The position numbers were made by a program, and so were the translations under genes. Under the pieces are notes generated by a model, which worked only from the letters and a program-made list of their open reading frames with translations, was not told the DNA's origin and ran no database searches. From positions 1 through 64,000 of the forward strand of contig CALLMD010000015.1 in NCBI GenBank assembly GCA_938007935.1: a stretch of 64,000 nt of DNA. Reading direction: 5' to 3'. The stretch is from an uncultured Hellea sp. Lineage in GTDB: Bacteria; Pseudomonadota; Alphaproteobacteria; Caulobacterales; Maricaulaceae. The stretch's first letter is position 1, and every line of letters begins with the position of its first letter. Below are positions 8,432 through 17,536 of the stretch, in pieces.

Positions 8432-9118
8432 ATGTCAAAACTTGATCTCCGCCTCATCCCTGTAACGCCATTCCAGCAAAATTGCAGCCTTCTTTGGAAT
8501 ACAGAAACCTTAGAAGGTGTTCTTGTCGATCCTGGAGGAGAAGCAGAGAAAATCATCAAAGAGGTGAATACGCTCGGTGTGACCATAAAAGAAATTTGGC
8601 TCACTCATGGACATCTAGACCATGCTGGCGGCGCACATGACATACGTGAAACGCTTGGCATTCCTGTTATAGGACCACATAAAGACGATCAATTCTGGAT
8701 GGATGATATCGAAAAGCATTGGGCCAATTACGGCCATGCAGGCATGGGTAAAAATATCGTACCGGATAGATATCTCGAAGACGGCGAAGTTTTAACTCTG
8801 GGAGATATCGAATTTGGTGTGGTTCATACGCCAGGGCATACACCAGGCCATGTCGTCATATATAATCAAGACCTCAAAATTGCCTTTGTCGGCGATGTTT
8901 TATTCAGAGGGTCAATCGGGCGAACGGATTTTCCCAAAGGCAATCATCAACAATTACTCAATAGTATCACAACAAAGCTTTGGCCTCTGGGGTCGGATAT
9001 GCGCTTTGTTCCGGGCCACGGCCCGATGAGTACGTTCGGCGTAGAAAGAGCTGATAATGCCTTCGTCGCCGATAGTGTTATTGGTACCAGTCCTGAGAAT
9101 AGTTCTGGTGTGATGTAG
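8432..9118 (+). CDS. MBL-fold metallo-hydrolase (glyoxalase II-like, YcbL type)
   Basis: A 228-residue metallo-beta-lactamase-fold hydrolase. The metal-binding motif is LTHGHLDHAGG (residues ~66-76), with further ligands in HTPGHTPGH, GDVLFRGSIGRTDFP and VPGHGP. The lack of a C-terminal substrate domain and the SIGRTDFP segment place it with YcbL/type II glyoxalase-like proteins, which hydrolyse thioesters such as S-lactoylglutathione. The true substrate is not certain. It is convergent with phhB, whose stop lies 15 bp away. Confidence 0.88.
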   Translation: MSKLDLRLIPVTPFQQNCSLLWNTETLEGVLVDPGGEAEKIIKEVNTLGVTIKEIWLTHGHLDHAGGAHDIRETLGIPVIGPHKDDQFWMDDIEKHWANYGHAGMGKNIVPDRYLEDGEVLTLGDIEFGVVHTPGHTPGHVVIYNQDLKIAFVGDVLFRGSIGRTDFPKGNHQQLLNSITTKLWPLGSDMRFVPGHGPMSTFGVERADNAFVADSVIGTSPENSSGVM

Positions 9119-9132
9119 CGATGTAAGTCTGT

Positions 9133-9405
9133 TTATTTTGCAGCTTTTTCCATCGCCTCGGCTAATTTGACATCTTTTTCTGTTACCCCGCCCGCATCAT
9201 GTGTGGTCAAGGTTATATCAACACGGTTGTAAACATTAAACCATTCAGGATGATGGTCCATTTTATCAGCAATGATTGCTATTTGAGTCATAAAACCAAA
9301 TGCCTTCGCAAAATCGTCAAACCTGTACACTTTCGTTATGAAATCATCACCGCCCGTCCATCCATCGAGCTGTGCGGCCACATCTTTTGCATTTAAAAGT
9401 TCCAC
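9133..9405 (-). CDS. phhB: 4a-hydroxytetrahydrobiopterin dehydratase (pterin carbinolamine dehydratase)
   Basis: A 90-residue protein with the pterin-4a-carbinolamine dehydratase signature: [16 protein letters not shown] and then [12 protein letters not shown], containing the conserved His-His-Pro and later His and Asp. It recycles the pterin cofactor after phenylalanine hydroxylation, though many bacteria keep it without a hydroxylase. Translation starts at a GTG (9403-9405) preceded by GGAGT. No phhA is present in the window. Confidence 0.92.
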   Translation of the reverse strand: MELLNAKDVAAQLDGWTGGDDFITKVYRFDDFAKAFGFMTQIAIIADKMDHHPEWFNVYNRVDITLTTHDAGGVTEKDVKLAEAMEKAAK

Positions 9406-9576
9406 TTAAGGACTCCATAATTGTGATATTTCGGCCACAGTAAGGGCCAAAGCGTTGAAGGCAAAGCCCTAATACTGCCTGAATAACAGTCTTTGCCCCA
9501 AAGTTGCCACATTTGAAGGCGCTATTTCACTCTCGTTTACGGCAGGGGGCTGTAGGCGAACCGAAGCCAGGAGGGT
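9406..9576. other. Intergenic region with strong stem between phhB and VanZ-like gene
   Basis: About 170 bp between divergent genes. GGCAAAG near 9460 and CTTTGCC near 9491-9497 form a perfect 7-bp stem, and a nearby GGCC...GGCC pair can form a second. It could be the untranslated leader of phhB on the minus strand or of the VanZ-like gene on the plus strand. A segment GAAGCCAGGAG resembles part of a B12-box, but the rest of that riboswitch is absent. I recognise no known RNA family. Confidence 0.3.
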
Positions 9577-10038
9577 ATGGTGTTATTTGTGGGGAATATC
9601 CGGTCTTATTTTAGCCCTAAGGTCGTCATAAGCTGTTCATCTTTTCTCGCTAATAGAGACGTCATGTCAGCATCTGAATCAATCCTTCCTGCTTCACTTC
9701 GCAAGCCATTGCGCTTTTTTATGCCGCTATATTGCCTATTTATTGTTTGGGTATCACTGCTACCGTCATCTCAAGAAAACTCGATTCCTCACTTAGATAA
9801 AATATTGCATGCAGGTGTCTATGGTCTTTTGGCATTTGGTCTCAGCCTTACTTGGCAAAATGTATCTAAAGTGAAAATTTGGATGGCTTGTTTGCTTTAT
9901 GGCGGCGTTATGGAAATTGCCCAAGGATCACTTACGTTAACGCGGACACCTTCATTATTAGATTTTATTGCTAATGGTGTGGGCGCTGCAACCGCCCTAT
10001 ATGCACTTGGATATCTTAATCAGAAACTCGCCGCTTAA
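9577..10038 (+). CDS. VanZ-like family membrane protein
   Basis: A 153-residue membrane protein with about four hydrophobic helices. It shows the VanZ-family pattern: DKILHAGVYGLLAFG (helix 2 region), GGVMEIAQ, and the final DFIANGVGAATAL helix. VanZ relatives are small inner-membrane proteins of unclear function; some raise teicoplanin resistance. The start is uncertain. AGGAGG lies just before the ATG at 9577 and the in-frame GTG at 9580, while an internal ATG at 9664 (MSASES) gives a length closer to the usual family N-terminus. Confidence 0.75.
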   Translation: MVLFVGNIRSYFSPKVVISCSSFLANRDVMSASESILPASLRKPLRFFMPLYCLFIVWVSLLPSSQENSIPHLDKILHAGVYGLLAFGLSLTWQNVSKVKIWMACLLYGGVMEIAQGSLTLTRTPSLLDFIANGVGAATALYALGYLNQKLAA

Positions 10039-10189
10039 GCGAGCCGTTATTAGCGAGTTAGCCTCGCAAATGAAATCCCCCCAATTAGACCGTCAAATGA
10101 AGACGGCAACGCGATTTATGCACGTTTCTTGCAAGAATACGCGCGAGATTTAACCGGCCCGTGGGCCAAGAATGATACAAAGGAAGAAA

Positions 10190-11392
10190 ATGTTGAATTC
10201 ATCTAAAACAACCAAGTCATTATTGGTCTTGCTAGCAAGCACAGCTATGGCCCCTTTTGCTTTTGCTGGCGGTGCGGGCATGCCTGGATATACGCCTGAC
10301 CTCGTTCCTAGCAATCCAAATGCTGGGGAATGTTATGCCCGTATTGAGGTTCCAGCTCAATTCTCACAAGGCTCTGAACAAGTCATGGTCGAGGAAGGCT
10401 ATTCCCACCTTGAGGTTCAACAACCTCAACTCGCTTCGCGACAAGAAAGCGTCATGGTCAAAGAAGCCAGCATACGTTACCGCGTGCGCCAGCCCTCATA
10501 TCGCTCTATCACGGAGCAAATGCTGGTACGTCCCGCTTATGACAAACTCTCTGTTTCCGCACCGCAATTCTCAACTGTTACAGAGCGCGTTCAAAGCTCT
10601 GCTCCGCGCCTAATATGGAAACGCGGAAATCCCGGTAAACTCGCCGCTCAAGGCTATAAAATCCATACTACGGCTGATGCTGGCTATCGCGGTCAAGGCT
10701 ATAGCAGTACAACACAATTTGCATCTTCTGGCGGTGAGCAATGTGGTGATAACTGCGAAATCTGGTGCTTAGTCGAAGAACCCGGAGAAGCCGTCGAATA
10801 TAATCGCAAGGTTTTAACGTCACCCGGACGTGTACAGCGCACGACAGTCCCTGCGAAATACCAAACTATTCATAAACAGGTCGTATCAGACCCGGGCGGC
10901 GTAGAAGAAATCCCCGTCCCTGCTGAATATAAAAATGTGACGGTTGAAGATGTTGTTCACCCCGGCGGTGAAAATATGGTCAATGTCCCGCCAAAATATG
11001 CAGATGTCGCAACCAAGACACTTATTTCGCCTGAACGTTATGAATGGCGCCGCGTTCTTTGCGCGCCGGGGACAGGTACGATTAAATCTAGTTCTGACTA
11101 CACACACAGTACGCGCAGCTATACGCCTAGTACGAGCTACACGGCGCCAGCCTCAACCTATAGCCAAACACGCACATATACGCAGCCAAGCTACACTGCG
11201 CCTAGCTATACTAAGAGTTATACGGCCCCTATGAGCCAGAGCACAGATAGAATTGTGACTGGGTCGGGATATTACGGCGGATATAATACGAAATCTGTTG
11301 ACCATGACTGCATGTCGGGCGTCAGCCAATATGAATCGTCGCCGCATTGTAAAAGTTCATATACGAAACGTAAGCGCAAGCGTCGTCGCTAG
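10190..11392 (+). CDS. Secreted repeat-rich protein of unknown function
   Basis: I do not recognise a named family. The start at 10190 has AGGAAG directly upstream and gives a clean signal peptide (MLNSSKTTKSLLVLLAS...FAFA). The mature protein has two blocks of degenerate ~25-residue repeats: an N-terminal set (VPAQF, VEEGY, VKEAS, VRPAY, each followed by a beta-like stretch) and a second set marked VPAKY, VPAEY, VPPKY with VSDPGG, VHPGG, ISPER spacers. Cysteines cluster between the blocks (CGDNCEIWC). A Tyr/Ser/Thr-rich low-complexity segment follows (YTAPS-type repeats, ~residues 310-365), and the end is strongly basic (KRKRKRRR). This suggests an envelope-bound or surface protein with beta-repeat domains. 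A terminator follows directly. Confidence 0.7.
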   Translation: MLNSSKTTKSLLVLLASTAMAPFAFAGGAGMPGYTPDLVPSNPNAGECYARIEVPAQFSQGSEQVMVEEGYSHLEVQQPQLASRQESVMVKEASIRYRVRQPSYRSITEQMLVRPAYDKLSVSAPQFSTVTERVQSSAPRLIWKRGNPGKLAAQGYKIHTTADAGYRGQGYSSTTQFASSGGEQCGDNCEIWCLVEEPGEAVEYNRKVLTSPGRVQRTTVPAKYQTIHKQVVSDPGGVEEIPVPAEYKNVTVEDVVHPGGENMVNVPPKYADVATKTLISPERYEWRRVLCAPGTGTIKSSSDYTHSTRSYTPSTSYTAPASTYSQTRTYTQPSYTAPSYTKSYTAPMSQSTDRIVTGSGYYGGYNTKSVDHDCMSGVSQYESSPHCKSSYTKRKRKRRR

Positions 11393-11400
11393 ATAAAATA

Positions 11401-11426
11401 AAAGCCCGCTTTAAGCGGGCTTTTTT
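11401..11426. terminator. Bidirectional intrinsic terminator
   Basis: AAAGCCCGCTT pairs with AAGCGGGCTTT around 11401-11423, with A-tract before and T-tract after, so it can work on both strands. It separates the repeat-rich secreted protein from the convergent AGCS symporter gene. Confidence 0.85.
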
Positions 11427-11452
11427 ATGGCTCTAATTAAGACTTTATAGAT

Positions 11453-12922
11453 CTACATATCGTCCTGATCAATCAAGCCATCATTGGCTATCTTTTCTTT
11501 ATCGAAATAATCCCGCGCCAATTTAAAGACAACAGGTGAGAGCAAGATAAGCGCAATCAAGTTCGGCGCAGCCATTAAGCCTGTCAAACTATCTGCAATG
11601 AGCCAGAAGGTGTTGACCACTAGATTATCTTCGCCCGTTTCGAATGACATTGCGTAAGTTGAAGCAAATACAGCTAATACCCAGAAGCCACGAAAGATTG
11701 GAATAGACTTTTCTTTAAACAAGAATGCCGAACACCTTTCACCATAATAAGACCACCCAATTATAGTCGTGAAGGCAAAGATACAGAGACAAATAGTGAC
11801 TATATCGGCACCAAAGCCAACAAGTGTTGAGTCAAAGGCAGCTGCAGTAAGCGGCACTCCAGTTTCACATCCTGCAGGAGTTGTTCCAGTTTCAAGAATA
11901 GATAAAATTCCGGGTGTCGCCAAACAGTCGGCAGTCATAACTCCAGATGTTAAAATAACTAACGCCGTGATTGTACAGATAATCAGCGTATCAATGATGG
12001 TTCCTAGCATGGCAATAATGCCCTGATTGACGGGATCATTATTTTGCGCGGCCGCATGGGCAATAGGCGCAGAGCCTTGCCCAGCTTCATTTGAAAACAA
12101 TCCTCGCGCAATTCCTTTTTTCATCGCGAGCATCATGAGTCCTATCGTAATACCCGTTCCCGCCCCTTGCATGCCAATTGCACCTTTGAAAATAAGGCCA
12201 AAGGCCGCCGGAACCGCCGAAATATTTGCTGCGATTACGATCAAAGCAGCAGTGAGATAGATTATTGCCATAAATGGAACCAACTTTGATGCAACTGCGC
12301 CAATCCGTTTAATTCCACCAAATATCACCGCCGAAACAAGGATCGATAAAACTATAGCTACAATACGTGGATCAAAATTATACTCACTCTTTAACGCATC
12401 GGCTATAGAATTGGCTTGAACTGCGTTCCCCGTCGAAAGAGACCCAATAACACCAAAAAATGCAAATGCGCCTGCCAGCCAGAGCCATTTGGGCCCAAGA
12501 CCATTTTTGATATAATACATCGGACCGCCAACACGGTTACCATTGGCATCGATCTCGCGATAACGCACCGCCAAAACACCTTCGGCAAATTTAGTCGCCG
12601 TACCAAGAATAGCCGTCACCCACATCCAAAAGACAGCGCCCGGGCCGCCAATGGCGATGGCCGCGGCAACGCCAGCAATGTTACCTGTGCCGACTGTGGA
12701 TGAAAGCGCCGTCATCAGAGCCGCAAAAGGCGAAACATCGCCCTCCTCAGCATTACCTGATCGCTTCTTGAAAAGCTGACGAAACCCATACTTTATCTTA
12801 GTTAAAGATATAAATCGAAGTCCAATGGTCAGGAAAAGCCCAACTCCCAACAAAAGCCCCATCATAGCCTTTCCCCAGACTAAGTTATTTAGGCTTTCCA
12901 TAAGCGCTGCGAAAGTTTCCAT
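11453..12922 (-). CDS. Sodium:alanine/glycine symporter (AGCS family)
   Basis: About 489 residues with ~10-11 membrane helices. AGCS signatures are clear: the GTGNIAGVAAAIAIGGPGAVFWMW block, FAEGVLAVRYRE, GGPMYYIKNGLG, and GLFSNEAGQGSAPIAHA, the last being highly conserved in DagA/AlsT-type carriers. It imports alanine or glycine with Na+. I choose the ATG at 12922 (METFAAL) with GGGGA upstream; a TTG four codons earlier is also in frame. An upstream region of ~150 bp separates it from the divergent rfbC. Confidence 0.93.
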   Translation of the reverse strand: METFAALMESLNNLVWGKAMMGLLLGVGLFLTIGLRFISLTKIKYGFRQLFKKRSGNAEEGDVSPFAALMTALSSTVGTGNIAGVAAAIAIGGPGAVFWMWVTAILGTATKFAEGVLAVRYREIDANGNRVGGPMYYIKNGLGPKWLWLAGAFAFFGVIGSLSTGNAVQANSIADALKSEYNFDPRIVAIVLSILVSAVIFGGIKRIGAVASKLVPFMAIIYLTAALIVIAANISAVPAAFGLIFKGAIGMQGAGTGITIGLMMLAMKKGIARGLFSNEAGQGSAPIAHAAAQNNDPVNQGIIAMLGTIIDTLIICTITALVILTSGVMTADCLATPGILSILETGTTPAGCETGVPLTAAAFDSTLVGFGADIVTICLCIFAFTTIIGWSYYGERCSAFLFKEKSIPIFRGFWVLAVFASTYAMSFETGEDNLVVNTFWLIADSLTGLMAAPNLIALILLSPVVFKLARDYFDKEKIANDGLIDQDDM

Positions 12923-13088
12923 GCATATCCCCAAATCAGTATTTATTTTGACTGACCATAAAGGGCGACGTCTACAAGTCCAAGCTTAAAATAGAAAGGG
13001 AATAACCGCGCAGTATGTTAAAGCGTTGCGAGCCCAAGAATAATCCCTTAATGCTTGACTCCAATACATATGAAAGAATGCATTACAC

Positions 13089-13649
13089 ATGAAGGTTGAT
13101 TTTTTTCAGATTGAGGGCCCTTGCTTACTAACACATCAGAAATATGAAGATGACCGCGGCTATTTTATAGAAACTTATCAAAAAGAAAAATTTGAAAAAA
13201 TCACGGGCAAATCAATTTCCTTTGTTCAAGATAATCATTCACTTTCAAAATTGGTTGGGACTGTACGAGGACTTCATTACCAAACCCCACCCTTCGCTCA
13301 AGGCAAATTAGTCAGATGCCTCAAAGGTAGCATTAATGATGTAGCCGTCGATGCAAGGCTCAATTCTTCTACATATGGCCAACATATCAAAGTGTTTTTA
13401 AGTGCGGATAATTGCAAGCAATTATGGGTACCCGAAGGGTTTTTACACGGATTTGCGACTTTAGAGGAAAATACTGAAGTCGCCTATAAGGTCACTAATT
13501 TTTACGACGAAAGCTGTGATAGTAACGTACAATGGAATGACCCTGAACTTGCCATAGATTGGGGCATCGATACGCATTCTGCGATACTTTCTGAAAAGGA
13601 CTTAAAGGCCAAAACATTTAATAGCTTTGTATCACCCTTTAGTTTTTGA
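13089..13649 (+). CDS. rfbC: dTDP-4-dehydrorhamnose 3,5-epimerase
   Basis: A 186-residue RmlC-type cupin, third step of dTDP-L-rhamnose synthesis. Signatures are [31 protein letters not shown] with the catalytic His, GKLVRCLKG, and VPEGFLHGF. It opens a four-gene rhamnose operon and overlaps the reading frame before rfbB. No clear ribosome-binding site precedes the ATG (upstream GAATGCATTACAC), so a weak or unusual start is possible. Confidence 0.96.
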   Translation: MKVDFFQIEGPCLLTHQKYEDDRGYFIETYQKEKFEKITGKSISFVQDNHSLSKLVGTVRGLHYQTPPFAQGKLVRCLKGSINDVAVDARLNSSTYGQHIKVFLSADNCKQLWVPEGFLHGFATLEENTEVAYKVTNFYDESCDSNVQWNDPELAIDWGIDTHSAILSEKDLKAKTFNSFVSPFSF

Positions 13650-13660
13650 TAGCTAGTCAT

Positions 13661-14716
13661 ATGCGTATTCTCATTACAGGTGGAGCAGGATTTATCGGGT
13701 CTGCAGTGGTCCGCATGGCAATAGCAAAAGGCCACACGATTTTTAACATCGACAAACTTACCTACGCCGCGAATTTAGAAAACCTGAAAGACATCTCTGA
13801 CCATCAAAACTATAGCTTTCTGCAAACGGATATATGTGACGCTAAACGTTTAAATGATGTCTTTGACTCATTTAAACCAGACGCAGTTCTACATCTCGCC
13901 GCTGAATCACATGTAGACCGCTCAATTGATGGCCCTGACGCCTTTATACAGACCAATATAATTGGGACTTACACGCTGCTAACTGCCGCCCGGAATCATT
14001 ATGAAAATCTTCCCATAGAAAGAAAAAACGAATTCCGTTTTCACCATGTCTCTACAGATGAAGTTTACGGCGATTTGGATATTGACGATCCTCCCTTTGA
14101 AGAAATTACGGCATATGATCCAAGCTCTCCCTACTCCGCCTCAAAAGCGGCTTCAGATCATCTCGTTCGTGCATGGGGGCACACTTATGGCCTACCCATA
14201 TTGATTACGAATTGCTCTAATAATTATGGCCCCTGTCAGTTTCCAGAAAAACTAATTCCAGTCGTGATTTTAAAAGCTCTTCATGAAAAGCCCATTCCTG
14301 TCTACGGGTCAGGTGATAATATCAGGGACTGGATTTATGTTGATGATCACGCCGACGCCTTACTCACTGTTTTAGAAAAAGGGACTGTGGGAAGCACCTA
14401 CAATATTGGCGGCAATAACGAACGAACGAATTTAGAATTAGTCCAAGCGATATGCGAATTAATGGACGCCAAATTTCCAAACCGCAAGGACAGCTATAAA
14501 GACCTCATAACTTTCGTAACTGATCGGCCTGGGCATGACAGGCGCTACGCCATAAACGCCTCAAAGATTAAAACAGAGCTAGGCTGGACACCTTCTATTG
14601 GCGGGAATGATGGGTTTGAGAAAACAATTGACTGGTACCTCAACAATGAGGCTTGGTGGAAACCACTTTTACAAAGCGAGATGGTTGGTAAACGCCTAGG
14701 AACACAGGCCTCGTAA
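13661..14716 (+). CDS. rfbB: dTDP-glucose 4,6-dehydratase
   Basis: An extended short-chain dehydrogenase (RmlB). It has the NAD-binding [11 protein letters not shown] at the N-terminus, [26 protein letters not shown] with the active-site Thr-Asp-Glu, [12 protein letters not shown] (catalytic Tyr and Lys) and NCSNNYGP. It converts dTDP-glucose to dTDP-4-keto-6-deoxyglucose. I start at the ATG at 13661 (MRILITGG). A TTG five codons earlier overlaps the rfbC stop. The stop overlaps the rfbD start (TAATG), indicating translational coupling. Confidence 0.96.
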   Translation: MRILITGGAGFIGSAVVRMAIAKGHTIFNIDKLTYAANLENLKDISDHQNYSFLQTDICDAKRLNDVFDSFKPDAVLHLAAESHVDRSIDGPDAFIQTNIIGTYTLLTAARNHYENLPIERKNEFRFHHVSTDEVYGDLDIDDPPFEEITAYDPSSPYSASKAASDHLVRAWGHTYGLPILITNCSNNYGPCQFPEKLIPVVILKALHEKPIPVYGSGDNIRDWIYVDDHADALLTVLEKGTVGSTYNIGGNNERTNLELVQAICELMDAKFPNRKDSYKDLITFVTDRPGHDRRYAINASKIKTELGWTPSIGGNDGFEKTIDWYLNNEAWWKPLLQSEMVGKRLGTQAS

Positions 14717-15591
14717 TGAGCCATCATATCGTGGTCATAGGTAAAACGGGGCAACTCGCCCAAGCACTTCAAAAAGAGATAGGTCGTTCTTCGTTAACCG
14801 CAAATTTTATTGACCGGAAATCCCTGGATCTTTCTGCGCCTGAGACCTCTCTAAATTCAGCCTTAAGAAAACTACCTAAGTGTCATGCGGTTATTCTAGC
14901 GGCGGCTTATACCGCCGTTGACAAAGCCGAAAACCAGCAGGAAAAAGCAATGGCGGTTAATGGCCGTGCGCCAGGCTTAATAGCGGCCTTTTGTAAAGAA
15001 CAAGACATTCCATTAGTTCACATTTCTACTGATTATGTTTTTAACGGGCAAGCGCGCAAACCATATAAAGAGACACACCAAATAGCGCCAATTAACGCCT
15101 ATGGCCGCACAAAACGCGCGGGAGAGGTCGCCATTGAGTTATCTGGATGTCGCTACGCGATTTTACGAACATCATGGGTTTTCGATGGCCACAACAAAAA
15201 TTTTCTAACAACAATGCTCAAATTAGCGCAAACGCATAAAACGTTAAGTGTTGTAAATGACCAACTCGGCAGACCAACCTATGCCGGTCATCTTGCAAAA
15301 GCGGTTCTGAAAGTTACAAATGAACTGATTGCAAACACGAAGGAACCTATCGGTATTGTCAATGTGACCAATACGGGTCCTATTATCAGCTGGGCTGAAT
15401 TTGCGAAAGTAATCTTCAGTGATCAAAATTTGGATGTAAAAGTCGTTGAGATTTCTTCCCTTGAATATTCTACCCCAGCGAAGCGGCCTGCCTATAGTGC
15501 GTTAGACACCCGCAAATTCGAAACATTATTTGCTTCTAACCTTCCAAGCTGGCAGGCTGGGTTAAAAGTAGCTTTAGCCGAACGACGCTAA
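14716..15591 (+). CDS. rfbD: dTDP-4-dehydrorhamnose reductase
   Basis: A 291-residue RmlD reductase catalysing the last step to dTDP-L-rhamnose with NAD(P)H. Visible are the N-terminal GKTGQLAQAL nucleotide loop, AAAYTAVDKAE, HISTDYVFNGQ, the YGRTKRAGE catalytic Tyr/Lys and RTSWVF. Its start overlaps the rfbB stop by one base; rfbA follows 13 bp later. Confidence 0.95.
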   Translation: MSHHIVVIGKTGQLAQALQKEIGRSSLTANFIDRKSLDLSAPETSLNSALRKLPKCHAVILAAAYTAVDKAENQQEKAMAVNGRAPGLIAAFCKEQDIPLVHISTDYVFNGQARKPYKETHQIAPINAYGRTKRAGEVAIELSGCRYAILRTSWVFDGHNKNFLTTMLKLAQTHKTLSVVNDQLGRPTYAGHLAKAVLKVTNELIANTKEPIGIVNVTNTGPIISWAEFAKVIFSDQNLDVKVVEISSLEYSTPAKRPAYSALDTRKFETLFASNLPSWQAGLKVALAERR

Positions 15592-15604
15592 TTGGAGATA
15601 TTGG

Positions 15605-16486
15605 GTGGAAAGAAAAGGGATCATACTTGCGGGTGGCCAAGGCACGCGCCTTCATCCGAGTACCATATCTGTTTCTAAGCAGCTTATGCCGGTTTTTGAT
15701 AAACCAATGATCTACTATCCATTATCTGTTTTGATGACAGCAGGCATTAAAGACATTCTCATTATAACAACTCCGCATGATCAAAATGCCTTCAAACACC
15801 TGTTACAAGACGGCAAACGCTGGGGAATAAATATCGAATATGCCGTTCAACCTAGTCCCGATGGGTTAGCGCAAGCGTTAATTATAGCCGAAGGTTTTTT
15901 AAACGGCGCGCCCAGCGCACTTATCTTAGGCGATAATTTGTTTTTCGGCATCCCTTTCACCCAATCCATTCTCAAAGCTAACCAGAGAAAAAACGGAGCG
16001 ACAATATTTGGCTATGAAGTGAAAAATCCATCCGATTATGGAGTCGTAGGGTTTGATGGAAATGGTAACGTCAAATCAATCATTGAAAAACCTTTAACCC
16101 CCGCTTCTAACTATGCTGTTACTGGCCTATATTTTTATGATAAATATGCCAGTAAATATGCAAAACAGGTGAAACCTTCAATGCGCGGCGAACTTGAAAT
16201 AACAGCCCTAAATGAAATCTATCTGAAAGCCGGGCAATTAAACGTCGAATTACTTAAATCAGGGACGACTTGGCTTGATACGGGAACGCACCGCTCTCTT
16301 CTTCAGGCCGCTCAATTTGTCAGTGTTATAGAAGAACGCCAAGGCAAACGCATATGTTGTCCTGAAGTCATCGCCTATGAAAATAAATGGATTAACCGTA
16401 CGCAGCTTGCAAACTTAGCCAAGTCATTAGAAATCAGTGGTTACGGGAAATATTTGTTTAAAGTTCTGGCAAGGCGACAAACTTAG
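15605..16486 (+). CDS. rfbA: Glucose-1-phosphate thymidylyltransferase
   Basis: A 293-residue RmlA nucleotidyltransferase making dTDP-glucose from dTTP and glucose 1-phosphate, the first step of the pathway. The signature loop LAGGQGTRLHPSTISVSKQL is at residues 8-27, with ALILGDNLFFG (metal-binding Asp) and EKP in VKSIIEKPLTP. It begins with GTG preceded by GGAGA. It completes the order rfbC-B-D-A and is followed at once by a glycosyltransferase. Confidence 0.96.
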   Translation: MERKGIILAGGQGTRLHPSTISVSKQLMPVFDKPMIYYPLSVLMTAGIKDILIITTPHDQNAFKHLLQDGKRWGINIEYAVQPSPDGLAQALIIAEGFLNGAPSALILGDNLFFGIPFTQSILKANQRKNGATIFGYEVKNPSDYGVVGFDGNGNVKSIIEKPLTPASNYAVTGLYFYDKYASKYAKQVKPSMRGELEITALNEIYLKAGQLNVELLKSGTTWLDTGTHRSLLQAAQFVSVIEERQGKRICCPEVIAYENKWINRTQLANLAKSLEISGYGKYLFKVLARRQT

Positions 16487-16497
16487 TAGTCGTAGAG

Positions 16498-17490
16498 ATG
16501 CACATTCCAGAAATCTCTGTCATTATCGTCAATTTCAATGCGGGCAAGTGGCTTGCACGCAGCGTTCAATCCGTCATCGATCAAGATTTTAAAAATTTTG
16601 AATGTTTCATCTTGGACAATAATTCCACAGATGGTTCATTGGATCATCTGCCAAGTCTGGATGAGCGTTTTCATATCATCAAATCTGACGTTAACCTTGG
16701 CTTTGCTGCTGGAAATAATTTAGCTGCCAAAAAGGCAAAGGGGACCTGGTTAGCTCTTCTTAACCCCGACGCCTTCGCACGAAAAGATTGGCTTTCATCG
16801 CTGTTGAAGACCTCAAGATTAAAATCAAATGTTACCATGGTCGGGTCAACACAACATATGGCCCTTGAGGACGGAATTTTCGACGGAACAGGTGACGAGT
16901 TACACGCCTTTGGCATTGCTTACAGGTCTGGCTTCGGAAAGAAAATACATGCTGTTGCAGACAGAGAAACATTCGCGCCATGTGGTGCTGGCGCTTTTCT
17001 TTTACGCGAGAGTTTTGAACAACTTGGCGGGTTTGACGAGACCTTCTTTTGCTACTTCGAGGATATCGACCTTGCCTATCGCATGCGGTTAAATGGCGGC
17101 ATATGTGTCCAATCTGCTAGTGCAATCATCGATCATGTCAGTAGCGGGATTAGCGGGCGTGCATCCGAATTTGCCGTATATCATGGTACGCGCAATCGAA
17201 TATGGGCGTTCTTAAACAATACCCCAGTTGGGTTAATGCCGTTCCTATTACCCTGCCACGTTGCGGCCAACTTATTTATATTATTTTGGTCATTATTTCG
17301 TCCCGGCCGATTTAAACCAACTTGGCAGGGGGTTAAGGAAGGTTTTTTATCCCGCCCGCACAGTCTACGCCCCCAAGTAAAGCGAAAAATATCCTACTTA
17401 ACTCTACTCAAAAGCTTTGGCTGGTCTCCGATAAAAGTTTACAAACGTCTTCCAGTTCGCACAAAGCCAATCACCAAAATTAAGACATAA
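16498..17490 (+). CDS. Glycosyltransferase family 2, probable rhamnosyltransferase (WbbL-like)
   Basis: A 330-residue GT2 enzyme. The GT-A start ISVIIVNFNAGKWLARSVQS, the DNNSTDGS nucleotide-sugar segment, LNPDAF (the DxD-like site) and GGFDETFFCYFEDIDLAYRM are all present. This EDxDL-type pattern is typical of WbbL/rhamnosyltransferases. Because it is the fifth gene of the rhamnose operon, it probably transfers L-rhamnose to a lipid-linked or surface glycan (inference). A hydrophobic segment around 245-265 may bind the membrane. The rpmB terminator lies right after its stop. Confidence 0.87.
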   Translation: MHIPEISVIIVNFNAGKWLARSVQSVIDQDFKNFECFILDNNSTDGSLDHLPSLDERFHIIKSDVNLGFAAGNNLAAKKAKGTWLALLNPDAFARKDWLSSLLKTSRLKSNVTMVGSTQHMALEDGIFDGTGDELHAFGIAYRSGFGKKIHAVADRETFAPCGAGAFLLRESFEQLGGFDETFFCYFEDIDLAYRMRLNGGICVQSASAIIDHVSSGISGRASEFAVYHGTRNRIWAFLNNTPVGLMPFLLPCHVAANLFILFWSLFRPGRFKPTWQGVKEGFLSRPHSLRPQVKRKISYLTLLKSFGWSPIKVYKRLPVRTKPITKIKT

Positions 17491-17512
17491 AAAAACCCGC
17501 TCATGAGCGGGT
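17491..17512 (-). terminator. Intrinsic terminator of rpmB (minus-facing)
   Basis: ACCCGCTCATGAGCGGGT (17495-17512) forms a perfect palindromic stem followed on the minus strand by TTTTTTT. It ends rpmB transcription and lies directly behind the convergent glycosyltransferase stop. Confidence 0.85.
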
Positions 17513-17536
17513 CAAATTAGAATCATTTGTAAAACT

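Noticed and set aside
9560..9575. B12-box-like GAAGCCAGGAG before the VanZ-like gene
   Set aside because: The remaining conserved cobalamin riboswitch elements are absent; AGGAGG is better read as a ribosome-binding site.
13055..13089. Leaderless start of rfbC from TTGACT at 13055
   Set aside because: The -10 position (ATGCAT) matches the consensus poorly, so a leaderless transcript is not supported.
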